Positions 1 to 7,645 of a stretch of 12,502 bases of DNA are shown piece by piece; position 1 is the stretch's first letter, and the number at the start of each line of letters is the position of its first letter. Made by a program: the position numbers and the translations under genes. The DNA comes from an uncultured Ruminococcus sp. (lineage in GTDB: Bacteria; Bacillota; Clostridia; Oscillospirales; Acutalibacteraceae). The notes under the pieces were generated by a model. The model ran no database searches and was not told the DNA's origin. It was given only the letters and a program-made list of their open reading frames with translations. The stretch covers positions 1-12,502 of the forward strand of contig CACYDZ010000186.1 of NCBI GenBank assembly GCA_902773265.1. The letters run 5' to 3'.

Positions 1-86
1 AAGGCTCCGCCTTTGGAATCCGCCACTTTTTTGAAAAAAAGTGGACAAAAAACTTTTCATTGTCATAGCTGAAAGTCTGATAAACA
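1..86 (-). repeat. Multi-hairpin intergenic repeat, copy A (truncated by the window start)
   Basis: On the minus strand this reads TTTATCAGACTTTC, AGCTATGACAA, an A/T-rich link ending in GTC, a hairpin (23-44, arms CCAC.../...GTGG around a T-run and A-run), then GCGGATTCC and the start of a second hairpin (1-16). It matches copy D at 12401-12470 almost base for base in the opposite orientation. It also matches copy B at 4482-4545, including the stretch that forms the 3' end of remB. It lies just downstream of the thioesterase gene. Confidence 0.85.
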
Positions 87-94
87 AATCCGAA

Positions 95-116
95 CGAACT
101 TTTTTCAAAAAGTTCG
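95..116. repeat. Hairpin holding the stop codon of the thioesterase gene
   Basis: The arms CGAACTTTTT (95-104) and AAAAAGTTCG (107-116) pair perfectly around a 2-nt loop. The T-run/A-run core is the same as hairpin 1 of the multi-hairpin repeats, but the outer arm is CGAAC/GTTCG instead of CCAC/GTGG. The minus-strand TGA stop of the thioesterase (105-107) starts next to or within the loop. It may act in 3'-end formation, but no strong U-run follows on the minus strand, so a classical terminator is not shown. Confidence 0.7.
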
Positions 117-548
117 TGGATGTGCGGGGGCAATGCCACTGCATAGTTTTTCGTATATTTCGGGAAAAAGTTTTTTAGCATTTACCGCCTTGAAACGGTC
201 ACTCGACACAAACCCGTGTTCGGTATAACCAATATTGACAAGTTCACCGTTCTGATTATACAGTTCATAACGAAATGTGATTTTCGCCACACTGATTTTC
301 TCCACACTCGTCTTTACTACAACAGTATCGCCAAAATAAACTGCCTTTTTATATCGACAATGCAACTGTATAAGCGGTAACATTAACCCGTCTTGTTCAA
401 GCTGTTTGTAGGTAGTGCCAAAATGACTGATAAAATCTACTCTTGCCTGTTCGTAATACAAAGCGTATACGGAATGATGAACTATCCCCATCATATCCGT
501 TTCACCGTATCTCACGGTAATTTCGGTTGTACTTTGCAAAACCATCAC
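105..548 (-). CDS. Acyl-CoA thioesterase, YbgC/4-hydroxybenzoyl-CoA thioesterase family
   Basis: A hotdog-fold thioesterase that should hydrolyse an acyl-CoA thioester in the cytoplasm; the substrate cannot be read from sequence. The family signature lies at residues 13-36: RYGETDMMGIVHH followed by YALYYEQAR. D18 is the expected catalytic acid and H24/H25 lie in the active-site helix region. The length of 147 aa is normal for a complete single-domain protein. The start is uncertain: GTG at 548, ATG at 545 and TTG at 539 lie within 9 nt. AAGGTG spaced 6 nt before the TTG fits ribosome binding best and would give a 144-aa protein beginning MQSTTEI. It begins 1 nt after the preceding gene's stop, so it is the last gene of the gyrB group. 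The final residues and stop codon are encoded inside a repeat-type hairpin, which suggests the element reshaped the C-terminus. Confidence 0.85.
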   Translation of the reverse strand: MMVLQSTTEITVRYGETDMMGIVHHSVYALYYEQARVDFISHFGTTYKQLEQDGLMLPLIQLHCRYKKAVYFGDTVVVKTSVEKISVAKITFRYELYNQNGELVNIGYTEHGFVSSDRFKAVNAKKLFPEIYEKLCSGIAPAHPRTF

Positions 549-549
549 C

Positions 550-1137
550 TTATTTTTTGACCGTCATCATACCATTTCTGAAAAGGGTCAGTATTTCTTC
601 TCTTTTTGAACGCTCTATTGCCTGAAACGGTATGACAAAAATTCTGTTGTCTTTCAGGCGTTTTATCATTATCATGTGCTTACTCGTTTTCAGACGGCTG
701 GAATTGTCCAGATGAATACAATATCTGTTTTCGCCGTCCGACATTACCAGATGAGTTTTGTAAATCTGAAAGGTAATTTTCTTACCGTTGACATTCTGCT
801 TAGCCAGTGCCGAAATTTGTTTTTTCGGCACTATCCAGACAACTATCAATACGGCAAAGGCTATCAATGTGAAAATAATATTATTGAAATTTCCCTTTAC
901 CGTGTACGAAAATACAAATCCTCCCATTGCCAGCAAAATCAATACCGTATAAATCAACGACCGTCTGACTTCTTTATTGGTCACACCTGTATAGTTGAGT
1001 ACTTCATAGGCTTCTGCTTTTGTCAGTCTGAAACTTCCCTCACACAGCAATATCTTGCTGTGCAGACTTTTATCCGTTTCATGTAAATGGTGTACCTCCT
1101 CCAGTATCTCATCTATCCGCTGCCTGTTTTCTTCCAA
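550..1137 (-). CDS. Two-helix membrane protein with C-terminal YcxB-like domain
   Basis: The function is not known. The 195-aa protein has a soluble, charged N-terminus (1-58), two predicted membrane helices (about 61-80 and 87-104, joined by a short loop) and a cytoplasmic C-terminal domain (about 118-190). That domain's pattern (alternating beta strands, then KRLKDNRIFVIPFQA and a terminal helix) resembles the YcxB-like family; this is a resemblance by eye, not a search result. The start is TTG at 1137, supported by AGGTGA about 5 nt upstream in the 14-nt gap after gyrB. No ATG alternative lies nearby. It sits between gyrB and the thioesterase with near-zero spacing, so it is probably co-transcribed with gyrB. 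In many Firmicutes gyrA would occupy this position. Confidence 0.75.
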   Translation of the reverse strand: MEENRQRIDEILEEVHHLHETDKSLHSKILLCEGSFRLTKAEAYEVLNYTGVTNKEVRRSLIYTVLILLAMGGFVFSYTVKGNFNNIIFTLIAFAVLIVVWIVPKKQISALAKQNVNGKKITFQIYKTHLVMSDGENRYCIHLDNSSRLKTSKHMIMIKRLKDNRIFVIPFQAIERSKREEILTLFRNGMMTVKK

Positions 1138-1151
1138 AAAATCACCTGTTC

Positions 1152-3107
<1,956 letters not shown>

Positions 3108-3139
3108 TTATCCGTTTTACAGTCTATCGCTGACAAATT

Positions 3140-3559
3140 TTATGATTTTGCTTTGTGATGCTCTTCTTTTCTTTCGTTGTGTTGTCTGAGCTGTTTTTCA
3201 GAATATTTGTCATATACTCTGAACCTTACCGTAAACGGTACCAGCAAAAGCGATATCCCGAATAAAAACAGCGTGACTAACAACAATCCTATGGGGTGCA
3301 ACTGTGCAAAATGAAACAGCAGAAGATTAAGCCCCACAAGTAACAGAATATCTGCTGTGAAAAACAGGATTTTTCCTTTTCGGGTTTCTACTGTAAAGAC
3401 CTTCTTACAATGACGACATTCTATATTGCGATATCTACACATATTTTTCACTTCATCATAACGGTATACCGCCTGACAATGCGGACATACGGGTAATTTT
3501 AATAATTTCAAGATTTTATGCACTTCCCGTTTTATTTTGTTGATATATCCACTGCCCAT
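3140..3559 (-). CDS. Zinc-ribbon membrane protein, paralogue 2 (uncharacterised)
   Basis: Not a gene I recognise by name. The 139-aa protein has a basic N-terminus, a probable four-cysteine zinc ribbon (CPHC at 25-28 and CRHC at 48-51, with an extra C41), two predicted membrane helices (about 63-82 and 89-110) and a charged, histidine- and lysine-rich cytoplasmic tail. It is clearly related to the upstream protein: both follow CPxC, about 20 residues, CxxC, then two helices and a PF(T/F)VR(F/L) motif after the second helix. The ATG start at 3559 overlaps the upstream stop by one base (TAATG), a layout typical of coupled translation. It lies 44 nt before gyrB. The small cysteine motif suggests metal binding for folding rather than catalysis. 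Confidence 0.8.
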   Translation of the reverse strand: MGSGYINKIKREVHKILKLLKLPVCPHCQAVYRYDEVKNMCRYRNIECRHCKKVFTVETRKGKILFFTADILLLVGLNLLLFHFAQLHPIGLLLVTLFLFGISLLLVPFTVRFRVYDKYSEKQLRQHNERKEEHHKAKS

Positions 3560-3984
3560 TACTCAAGATGAGCTATATCCATAAATCCGTCACTGTCCGT
3601 ACTGTCGTCAGCTTTGGCGATTTTTGTGCGGGTACTAGGTACTCCTGACGCTTCCCCAAACTGTTCATAATTGATACTTTTCCGCTTTTTCTTTATCGGT
3701 ACCAGTCTGACAAAAAACGGCGTGATGAGATAAATAATCAAAAACGGTATGGCTACCCATAACATTCCCCATAAATTCTGTATAAATTTCGGTGTAGTAA
3801 AAATAATCACCAGAATTATCGCCAGAATTACCGCTACAACCACAATAAGTTTGAATATATTGGAAAAATATACTGTTGAACTCCTTCCGCAACGATGACA
3901 CTTATACTCACCATGCTTTCTCTCCATGAAAGCCTGAAAATAATTGAGCCTCTTTCCACAATAAGGACATCTCGTCTTTTTCAT
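3559..3984 (-). CDS. Zinc-ribbon membrane protein, paralogue 1 (uncharacterised)
   Basis: Not a gene I recognise by name. The 141-aa protein starts with a zinc ribbon (CPYC at 6-9, CHRC at 29-32), followed by two predicted membrane helices (about 43-62 and 73-93), a basic stop-transfer stretch (PIKKKRK) and an acidic, serine/threonine-rich C-terminal tail. The ribbon at the extreme N-terminus resembles the YIEGIA/TIGR04104-like small proteins annotated only as zinc-ribbon or hypothetical; this is an impression, not a match. The start is ATG at 3984, with AGGA 4-5 nt upstream. It is the first gene after the 529-bp repeat mosaic and overlaps its paralogue by one base. It probably arose by tandem duplication. 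The promoter was not found. Confidence 0.8.
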   Translation of the reverse strand: MKKTRCPYCGKRLNYFQAFMERKHGEYKCHRCGRSSTVYFSNIFKLIVVVAVILAIILVIIFTTPKFIQNLWGMLWVAIPFLIIYLITPFFVRLVPIKKKRKSINYEQFGEASGVPSTRTKIAKADDSTDSDGFMDIAHLE

Positions 3985-4028
3985 AAATCCTACAACCTCT
4001 CCACGCCAGTCTAATCAGAATTTTTTAT

Positions 4029-4124
4029 TTTTCCACTTTTCCACATAATGATTGTGGAATTGTCAATAATTCTATTTTTAATATTTTCCACTTTTCCACA
4101 TAGTTATTGTGGAATTGTTGATAA
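4029..4124. repeat. Tandem pair of 41-bp repeats F1 and F2 carrying DnaA-box 9-mers
   Basis: F1 (4029-4069) and F2 (4084-4124) start 55 bp apart. Each reads TTTTCCACTTTTCCACA, 7 variable bases, TGTGGAATTG, then a tail ending in ATAA. TTCCACA and TGTGGAA form an inverted repeat with a 7-nt loop. Each contains TTTTCCACA (4037-4045 and 4092-4100), exactly the 9-mer that fills oriC in this window. F1 also contains TTGACA on the minus strand, but no -10 element at a workable distance. Confidence 0.85.
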
Positions 4125-4137
4125 AAATGCTTCCGTC

Positions 4138-4239
4138 AAGCTGTGACAACTTAAAAGTTTTTGTCAACTTTTTTCAAAAAGTTGACAGGGTCAAGGGGCG
4201 GTAGCCCCTTGTGGGATTTTTAAGGGCAACGCCCTTAAA
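4138..4239 (+). repeat. Multi-hairpin intergenic repeat, copy C
   Basis: It begins AAGCTGTGACAAC, like the AGCTATGACAA of copies A, B and D. Three hairpins follow: GTCAACTTTTT/AAAAAGTTGAC (4163-4186, 2-nt loop), CAAGGGGC/GCCCCTTG (4192-4211, GGTA loop) and TTTAAGGGC/GCCCTTAAA (4219-4239, AAC loop). The arm sequences of hairpins 1 and 2 differ from copy D but remain fully paired, so the differences are compensatory. Confidence 0.85.
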
Positions 4240-4255
4240 CTCCTAAAAGTTCCAA

Positions 4256-4279
4256 CAAAATTTGCGAACGCAAATTTTG
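4256..4279. repeat. Palindrome P1
   Basis: CAAAATTTGCG (4256-4266) and CGCAAATTTTG (4269-4279) form a perfect 11-bp inverted repeat around AA. A closely related palindrome, P2, lies at 4382-4405. The two bracket the F3/F4 repeat pair. Confidence 0.85.
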
Positions 4280-4281
4280 AT

Positions 4282-4378
4282 TTTTCCACTTTTCCACACG
4301 ATGATTGTGGAATTGTCAATAAATCTGTTTTCTTGCATTTTCCACTTTTCCACATGGCTATTGTGGAATTGTCAATAA
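4282..4378. repeat. Tandem pair of 41-bp repeats F3 and F4 carrying DnaA-box 9-mers
   Basis: F3 (4282-4322) and F4 (4338-4378) start 56 bp apart, nearly the same pitch as F1/F2. They share the same plan: TTTTCCACTTTTCCACA, a 7-nt loop ending in AT, TGTGGAATTGTCAATAA. The exact 9-mer TTTTCCACA occurs at 4290-4298 and 4346-4354. The loops differ (CGATGAT, TGGCTAT) while the paired arms are invariant. Confidence 0.85.
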
Positions 4379-4381
4379 TGG

Positions 4382-4405
4382 CAAAATTTGCTTTCGCAAA
4401 TTTTG
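4382..4405. repeat. Palindrome P2
   Basis: CAAAATTTGC (4382-4391) and GCAAATTTTG (4396-4405) pair over 10 bp with a TTTC loop. It is a near copy of P1 with a different loop, placed on the other side of the F3/F4 repeats. Confidence 0.85.
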
Positions 4406-4421
4406 TTTTGTTTTTGTGGAG

Positions 4422-4545
4422 TTAAAGGGCTGCCGCCCTTTAAAATCCTGCTTTAAGGGCTGCCGCCCTTTAAAATCCCGCCCACTTTTTTGAAAAAAGT
4501 GGACAAAAAACTTTTAATTGTCATAGCCGAAAGTCTGATAAATTG
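4422..4545 (-). repeat. Multi-hairpin intergenic repeat, copy B, joined to the 3' end of remB
   Basis: On the minus strand it runs from TTTATCAGACTTTCGGCTATGA inside remB through the hairpin CCACTTTTTT/AAAAAAGTGG (4482-4502). It then reaches two tandem GGGC-loop-GCCC hairpins (4422-4443, 9-bp arms with TGCC loop, and 4452-4473). It lacks the middle hairpin seen in copies C and D and has hairpin 3 duplicated instead. It faces copy C across the F3/F4 block. Confidence 0.85.
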
Positions 4546-4789
4546 AATTTCCTCTGTTGAGCAATGTTTTGGGAGATATCTGACTGATATAAACTATCCT
4601 CTTACCGTTTCTCTGACAGACAATGAACGATTTCGGCAACTCCTGTGATACATTGATAATTTCTGCGTTCTTTGTGCAGACGGCCAGATAATTTCTGGTA
4701 TGTTTCGATACGGTAGTATTATCAATATCGAAAATTCCTATAATATCTTTTTCCTGTACAATAACATTATTTCCCAAATGCAAATACAT
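4514..4789 (-). CDS. remB: RemB/DUF370-family regulatory protein
   Basis: A small DNA-binding-type regulator of the RemA/RemB (DUF370) family. In Bacillus subtilis the family is linked to biofilm matrix gene control, but the target in this organism is unknown. The N-terminus MYLHLGNNVIVQEKDIIGIFD matches the family hallmark (MY-HLG, a short link, then D-IGIFD), and PKSFIVC and YISQISPKTLLNR follow the B. subtilis pattern. The 91-aa length is slightly longer than the roughly 81 aa typical of B. subtilis RemB. The extra C-terminal residues (about IYQTFGYDN and the stop) are encoded by sequence shared with dispersed repeat copy A. ATG at 4789 lies 9 nt after the recF stop, so it is the last gene of the dnaN-yaaA-recF-remB run. 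The ribosome site (ATAGG, about 8 nt away) is weak and overlaps the recF stop. Confidence 0.9.
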   Translation of the reverse strand: MYLHLGNNVIVQEKDIIGIFDIDNTTVSKHTRNYLAVCTKNAEIINVSQELPKSFIVCQRNGKRIVYISQISPKTLLNRGNSIYQTFGYDN

Positions 4790-4798
4790 GGTTATAGC

Positions 4799-5902
4799 CT
4801 ATTCTTTCTGTGTCGTAATAACACCGTCACTGACATAAAATATTTTTCCTGAAAACCGCTTATCTGCTTTCGGATATTCACAACAAGTCAGAAACACCTG
4901 TGTGCCGGATATCTCATTGAGCAAAAAATTCTGTCTGTCGTTATCCAGTTCACTCAACACATCGTCTAAAAGTATAGCAGGTTTACTCTGTGTAATTTCG
5001 TCGATTAGTGACGCTTGGGCAAGTTTCAGTGACAGCACCGCCGAACGCTGTTGACCTTGTGAAGCATACAGTCTTGTATTTTTGCCGTTCACCGTAATTT
5101 CCACATCGTCACGGTGTACTCCATGAGTGGTGAAACCATACTGCATATCTTCGTTAAGGTGTTTCTGCAACAACAAACGAAAATCTTCTGTCATCTGTGC
5201 AGGCGTTGTCTGTGTGTCATAGCCGTTTCTGTACGACAACGCCAGCAACTCTTTACCGTGAGATATTCCCTGATGGTAAACACACGCTTTTCGGGAAAGA
5301 GTGTCGATATAGCTTATCCTTTCAGCGATGATTTTCCCTCCGACAACGGCAAGTTCATTATCCCAGATTTCCAGCATACCGGAAAAATCCGCATATTTCT
5401 TATTTTCTTTCAGCAAGGCATTCCTCTGGTCAAGCACTCTGTGATATCTTGCCAGCAATGCGGAATATTTCGGCTTTACCTGACATATGGCACTGTCGAT
5501 AAATTTCCGTCTGAGTGAGGGTCCCCCCTTTATCATCGAAAGATTTTCGGGAGAAAAAACCACAGTCGTTATTTTGCCCATCAGGTAAGCCGATGACGGC
5601 TTTTTAATTTCGTTAAGGTAATTTTCCCTTTTTCCGCTTAAAAGCCGAATACGGGCATTCTGGAGCCTCTCAGAGGCATAGAAATCCACCGCTATCTCCG
5701 CATGACTTTTATGAAAGGCAATCAGTTCCTTATCCTTTGCACTGCGGAAAGATTTTACTCCGTTGAATAACCATAAAGCCTCAATGAGATTGGTCTTTCC
5801 CTGTCCGTTTTCGCCTGTGATAATATTCATTTCCTCACCGAAAACGAGTTCACTGTCTTTCAGATTTCTGAAATTGCTGTATTTCAGTTTTCTGATTATC
5901 AC
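4799..5902 (-). CDS. recF: DNA replication and repair protein RecF
   Basis: An SMC-like ABC ATPase that binds single-strand/double-strand junctions and, with RecO and RecR, loads RecA at gaps. With 367 aa it shows Walker A GENGQGKT (30-37), the ABC signature SQGQQRS (281-287) and Walker [12 protein letters not shown] (310-320), all intact. I chose the GTG at 5902 over the GTG at 5911. The later one is preceded by GAGG with an 8-nt spacer, overlaps the yaaA stop as GTGA (4-nt coupling) and gives [13 protein letters not shown], which aligns with the usual RecF N-terminus. The earlier GTG sits directly on the ribosome site. It lies in the normal dnaN-yaaA-recF order and is probably transcribed from the dnaN promoter. 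Confidence 0.96.
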   Translation of the reverse strand: MIIRKLKYSNFRNLKDSELVFGEEMNIITGENGQGKTNLIEALWLFNGVKSFRSAKDKELIAFHKSHAEIAVDFYASERLQNARIRLLSGKRENYLNEIKKPSSAYLMGKITTVVFSPENLSMIKGGPSLRRKFIDSAICQVKPKYSALLARYHRVLDQRNALLKENKKYADFSGMLEIWDNELAVVGGKIIAERISYIDTLSRKACVYHQGISHGKELLALSYRNGYDTQTTPAQMTEDFRLLLQKHLNEDMQYGFTTHGVHRDDVEITVNGKNTRLYASQGQQRSAVLSLKLAQASLIDEITQSKPAILLDDVLSELDNDRQNFLLNEISGTQVFLTCCEYPKADKRFSGKIFYVSDGVITTQKE

Positions 5903-6114
5903 CGTTGGCACACCTCAATGACTTTGAAAGCGGTTGCCACAATATCACCATTACGGATTTTCTTATTCCGCATAGTACATACTTCCCCGTTGAGTGTCAC
6001 TTCACCGTTTTGCACCATGAGTTTTGCCTGTCCGCCGGTGTCGGCACAACCGCTGAATTTCAGCAGATTATCCAGCTTGATAAATTCGGTGTCGATAAAA
6101 ATTTTTTCTGTCAT
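5899..6114 (-). CDS. yaaA: YaaA-type S4-domain RNA-binding protein
   Basis: A 71-aa single S4-domain protein, the standard small gene between dnaN and recF. The fold fits [35 protein letters not shown], ending in a beta strand ([14 protein letters not shown]). S4 domains bind structured RNA; the family has been linked to ribosome assembly but its exact target is not clear. The ATG at 6114 overlaps the dnaN stop as ATGA. GAGG inside dnaN lies 8 nt upstream, so translation is coupled. Its own stop overlaps the recF start. Confidence 0.92.
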   Translation of the reverse strand: MTEKIFIDTEFIKLDNLLKFSGCADTGGQAKLMVQNGEVTLNGEVCTMRNKKIRNGDIVATAFKVIEVCQR

Positions 6115-7214
6115 GATTTGAACCTCATCGGCACAACCAGAAAGATAAACGGTTCACCGCTGTCGACAGGTGTGATTTTGATTGGACTGATTGCTCCGTT
6201 AAGACCGACTTTAACCCGGTCTGTATCCGAATTTTTCAAAGCGTCAAGGAGATAGCGGTTATTCAGACCGATTTCCACATTTTCACCTGTGATGTGTGCA
6301 AGTATCGTGTCGTTTGCCTTACCGACAGAGGTCGAACAGGATAAATTGACCTGTGTATCGTAAACCATACACTTTATCGGACTTTGGATTCTGTCAGAAT
6401 TGAGTAAGGACATTCTTTCTACTGCCGAAATAAATTCTCTTGTATTGGCAACAAATTCTGTTTTCACCGTTTCAGGAATGGTAGAACGGTAATCAATAAA
6501 ATTCCCCTCAATCAATCTGGTGATGATGGAATAATCTCCGATGTTTAAAACGGCGTGTCTTTGTCCGACAGTGATTTGTACTGTCTGTTCACTGTCTGTG
6601 GTAAGTTTCAGTATTTCGCTGAGTGTCTTGCCGGGAACAATAAATTTTGTATTGGTATCACAGCTTACCGCTTCCTGACGGATAGCCACTCTGTATCCGT
6701 CAATGGAAACAATACGGAACATCTTGTTTTTGATTTCAAAAAGTGAACCTGTATAGATAGGTTTGGTATTGTCGTCTGAGATAGCAAAGATTGTCTGTTT
6801 AATCATATTGCGTAAGATACCGCTTTCGATTTCCAGATTGCTTTCAGCGTCTACAACAGGCAGTTCAGGATAGTCATCTGACGGAATACCGACAATCTGA
6901 TAATCCGCACAACCACAATGAATATAGACAACTGCTTTCTCATCGGTTTCAATGCTTACGCTGTTGTCAGGAAGTCGTCTGATAATTTCGGCAAAGAGTT
7001 TTGCACTGACAACGATACTGCCGTTTTCCTGAACAGTACTCAGAACAGAGGTTGTAATTCCTATTTCCAAATCGTAACCGCAGAGAATGATTTTATCATC
7101 GATTGCTCTGATGAGTATCCCCTCCAGTGCTGGAAGATTTGTTTTTGGAGAAACTGCTCTTTGCACATTGGTAACAGCGGTTGCCAAATCTTTTTGATAA
7201 CATGAAAATTTCAT
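6111..7214 (-). CDS. dnaN: DNA polymerase III sliding clamp (beta subunit)
   Basis: The dimeric ring that tethers DNA polymerase III to DNA. The 367-aa length and three-domain composition are complete. The N-terminus ([35 protein letters not shown]) and C-terminus (FLVVPMRFK) are characteristic; in homologues the C-terminal PMR region forms part of the partner-binding face. ATG at 7214 follows GGAGG with a 7-nt spacer. A consensus promoter lies at 7276-7304 and gives a leader of roughly 55 nt. dnaA is upstream on the same strand across oriC, so read-through from dnaA is also possible. Confidence 0.97.
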   Translation of the reverse strand: MKFSCYQKDLATAVTNVQRAVSPKTNLPALEGILIRAIDDKIILCGYDLEIGITTSVLSTVQENGSIVVSAKLFAEIIRRLPDNSVSIETDEKAVVYIHCGCADYQIVGIPSDDYPELPVVDAESNLEIESGILRNMIKQTIFAISDDNTKPIYTGSLFEIKNKMFRIVSIDGYRVAIRQEAVSCDTNTKFIVPGKTLSEILKLTTDSEQTVQITVGQRHAVLNIGDYSIITRLIEGNFIDYRSTIPETVKTEFVANTREFISAVERMSLLNSDRIQSPIKCMVYDTQVNLSCSTSVGKANDTILAHITGENVEIGLNNRYLLDALKNSDTDRVKVGLNGAISPIKITPVDSGEPFIFLVVPMRFKS

Positions 7215-7225
7215 TGTTTATCCTC

Positions 7226-7262
7226 CGAAAAATTTTTGAAAAAAATTTTGAAAAAATAAAAA
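7226..7262. other. A/T-rich tract, candidate duplex-unwinding element
   Basis: Almost purely A and T, with runs of A5-A7 and AATTTTT. It sits between the dnaN ribosome site and the TAG triplets, the side on which the DnaA-trio model places strand opening. Position and composition are the only evidence. Confidence 0.55.
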
Positions 7263-7275
7263 GTACAGTATACAG

Positions 7276-7304
7276 ATTATAGTAGTAGTAGTAGGGGATG
7301 TCAA
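7276..7304 (-). promoter_or_regulatory. dnaN promoter, perfect sigma-A consensus, across the DnaA-trios
   Basis: The minus strand reads TTGACA (7304-7299), exactly 17 bp, then TATAAT (7281-7276). Both hexamers are perfect consensus. The spacer is TCCCC followed by four TAC triplets, i.e. the complement of the GGG plus TAG-triplet element. Transcription would start near 7269, giving a roughly 55-nt leader before dnaN. Confidence 0.85.
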
Positions 7305-7315
7305 TATGTTGAAAA
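7280..7315. promoter_or_regulatory. DnaA-trio element with GC cluster and adjacent DnaA box
   Basis: Five consecutive TAG triplets (7280-7294), i.e. 3'-GAT-5' trios, followed by GGG (7295-7297) and then the variant box TGTTGAAAA (7307-7315). This order (A/T-rich, trios, G/C cluster, DnaA box) matches the basal unwinding system described for B. subtilis, where DnaA polymerises from boxes onto one strand at the trios. The assignment is from pattern, not experiment. Confidence 0.75.
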
Positions 7316-7356
7316 CTCATCTAAAAGTCCGAAAATACGGCATTTTCGAGCCAAAG

Positions 7357-7621
7357 TTTTCAACAATCGGGGGTCAAAAATTGTGGAAAACCTGTGGAAA
7401 ACATGTGGAAAACTTTTTGGACAAAAGTTTTCCACATTTTCCACATGTCGATATTTTCAACATCATTGTGGAAAATGTTGAAAACTTTTTGAGACCGTTT
7501 TTCTCTGAATTAAGTTTTCAACAGTCTTATGTGGAAAACTTGTGGAAAATGTTAATAACTTTTCGGGTCAAAATTGAGTTTTCAACATTTTATGTGGAAA
7601 ACTTGTGGAAAATGTGGAAAA
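7357..7621. promoter_or_regulatory. DnaA-box field (11 exact boxes)
   Basis: TGTGGAAAA begins at 7382, 7393, 7404, 7467, 7530, 7541, 7593, 7604 and 7613; TTTTCCACA begins at 7428 and 7437. The variant TTTTCAACA or its complement begins at 7307 (just outside this interval), 7357, 7454, 7476, 7515 and 7579. The box differs from TTATCCACA at the third base only. Neighbouring boxes are spaced 11 bp (7382/7393/7404, 7530/7541, 7593/7604) or 9 bp (7428/7437, 7467/7476, 7604/7613), so about one helical turn. Confidence 0.93.
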
Positions 7622-7645
7622 CTTTTGAGGACTAAAATCACGAAA

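Larger units (their letters stand above)
7215..7645. other. oriC: Chromosomal replication origin oriC
   Basis: A 431-bp gap between dnaN and dnaA. It contains, left to right: an A/T-rich tract (7226-7262), five TAG triplets with GGG (7280-7297), then a long field of DnaA boxes (7307-7621). There are 11 exact TTTTCCACA or TGTGGAAAA sites and six TTTTCAACA or TGTTGAAAA variants. All genes left of it run left and, apart from dnaA, all genes right of it run right, as expected for bidirectional forks. No such boxes occur in the dnaA-rpmH gap, so the second origin half found in B. subtilis upstream of dnaA is absent here. Confidence 0.93.

Noticed and set aside
676..1086. 136-aa plus-strand open frame over the two-helix membrane protein
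   Set aside because: Shadow of the minus-strand gene, which has a matching start, membrane helices and operon spacing.
4029..4069. Minus-strand promoter for the zinc-ribbon genes using TTGACA in repeat F1
   Set aside because: No -10-like hexamer lies 16-18 bp downstream.
4029..4378. CRISPR array made of the four 41-bp repeats
   Set aside because: Spacing is 55, 198 and 56 bp rather than regular, the intervals include other repeats, and no cas gene is present.
4422..4502. Intrinsic terminator for the remB operon
   Set aside because: The hairpins are strong, but no hairpin is followed by a proper U-run on the minus strand, so I list them as repeats only.
7306..7635. 109-aa open frame across oriC
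   Set aside because: Its repeated VENLWKM pattern is simply the translation of the DnaA boxes; it has no ribosome site and no known family.
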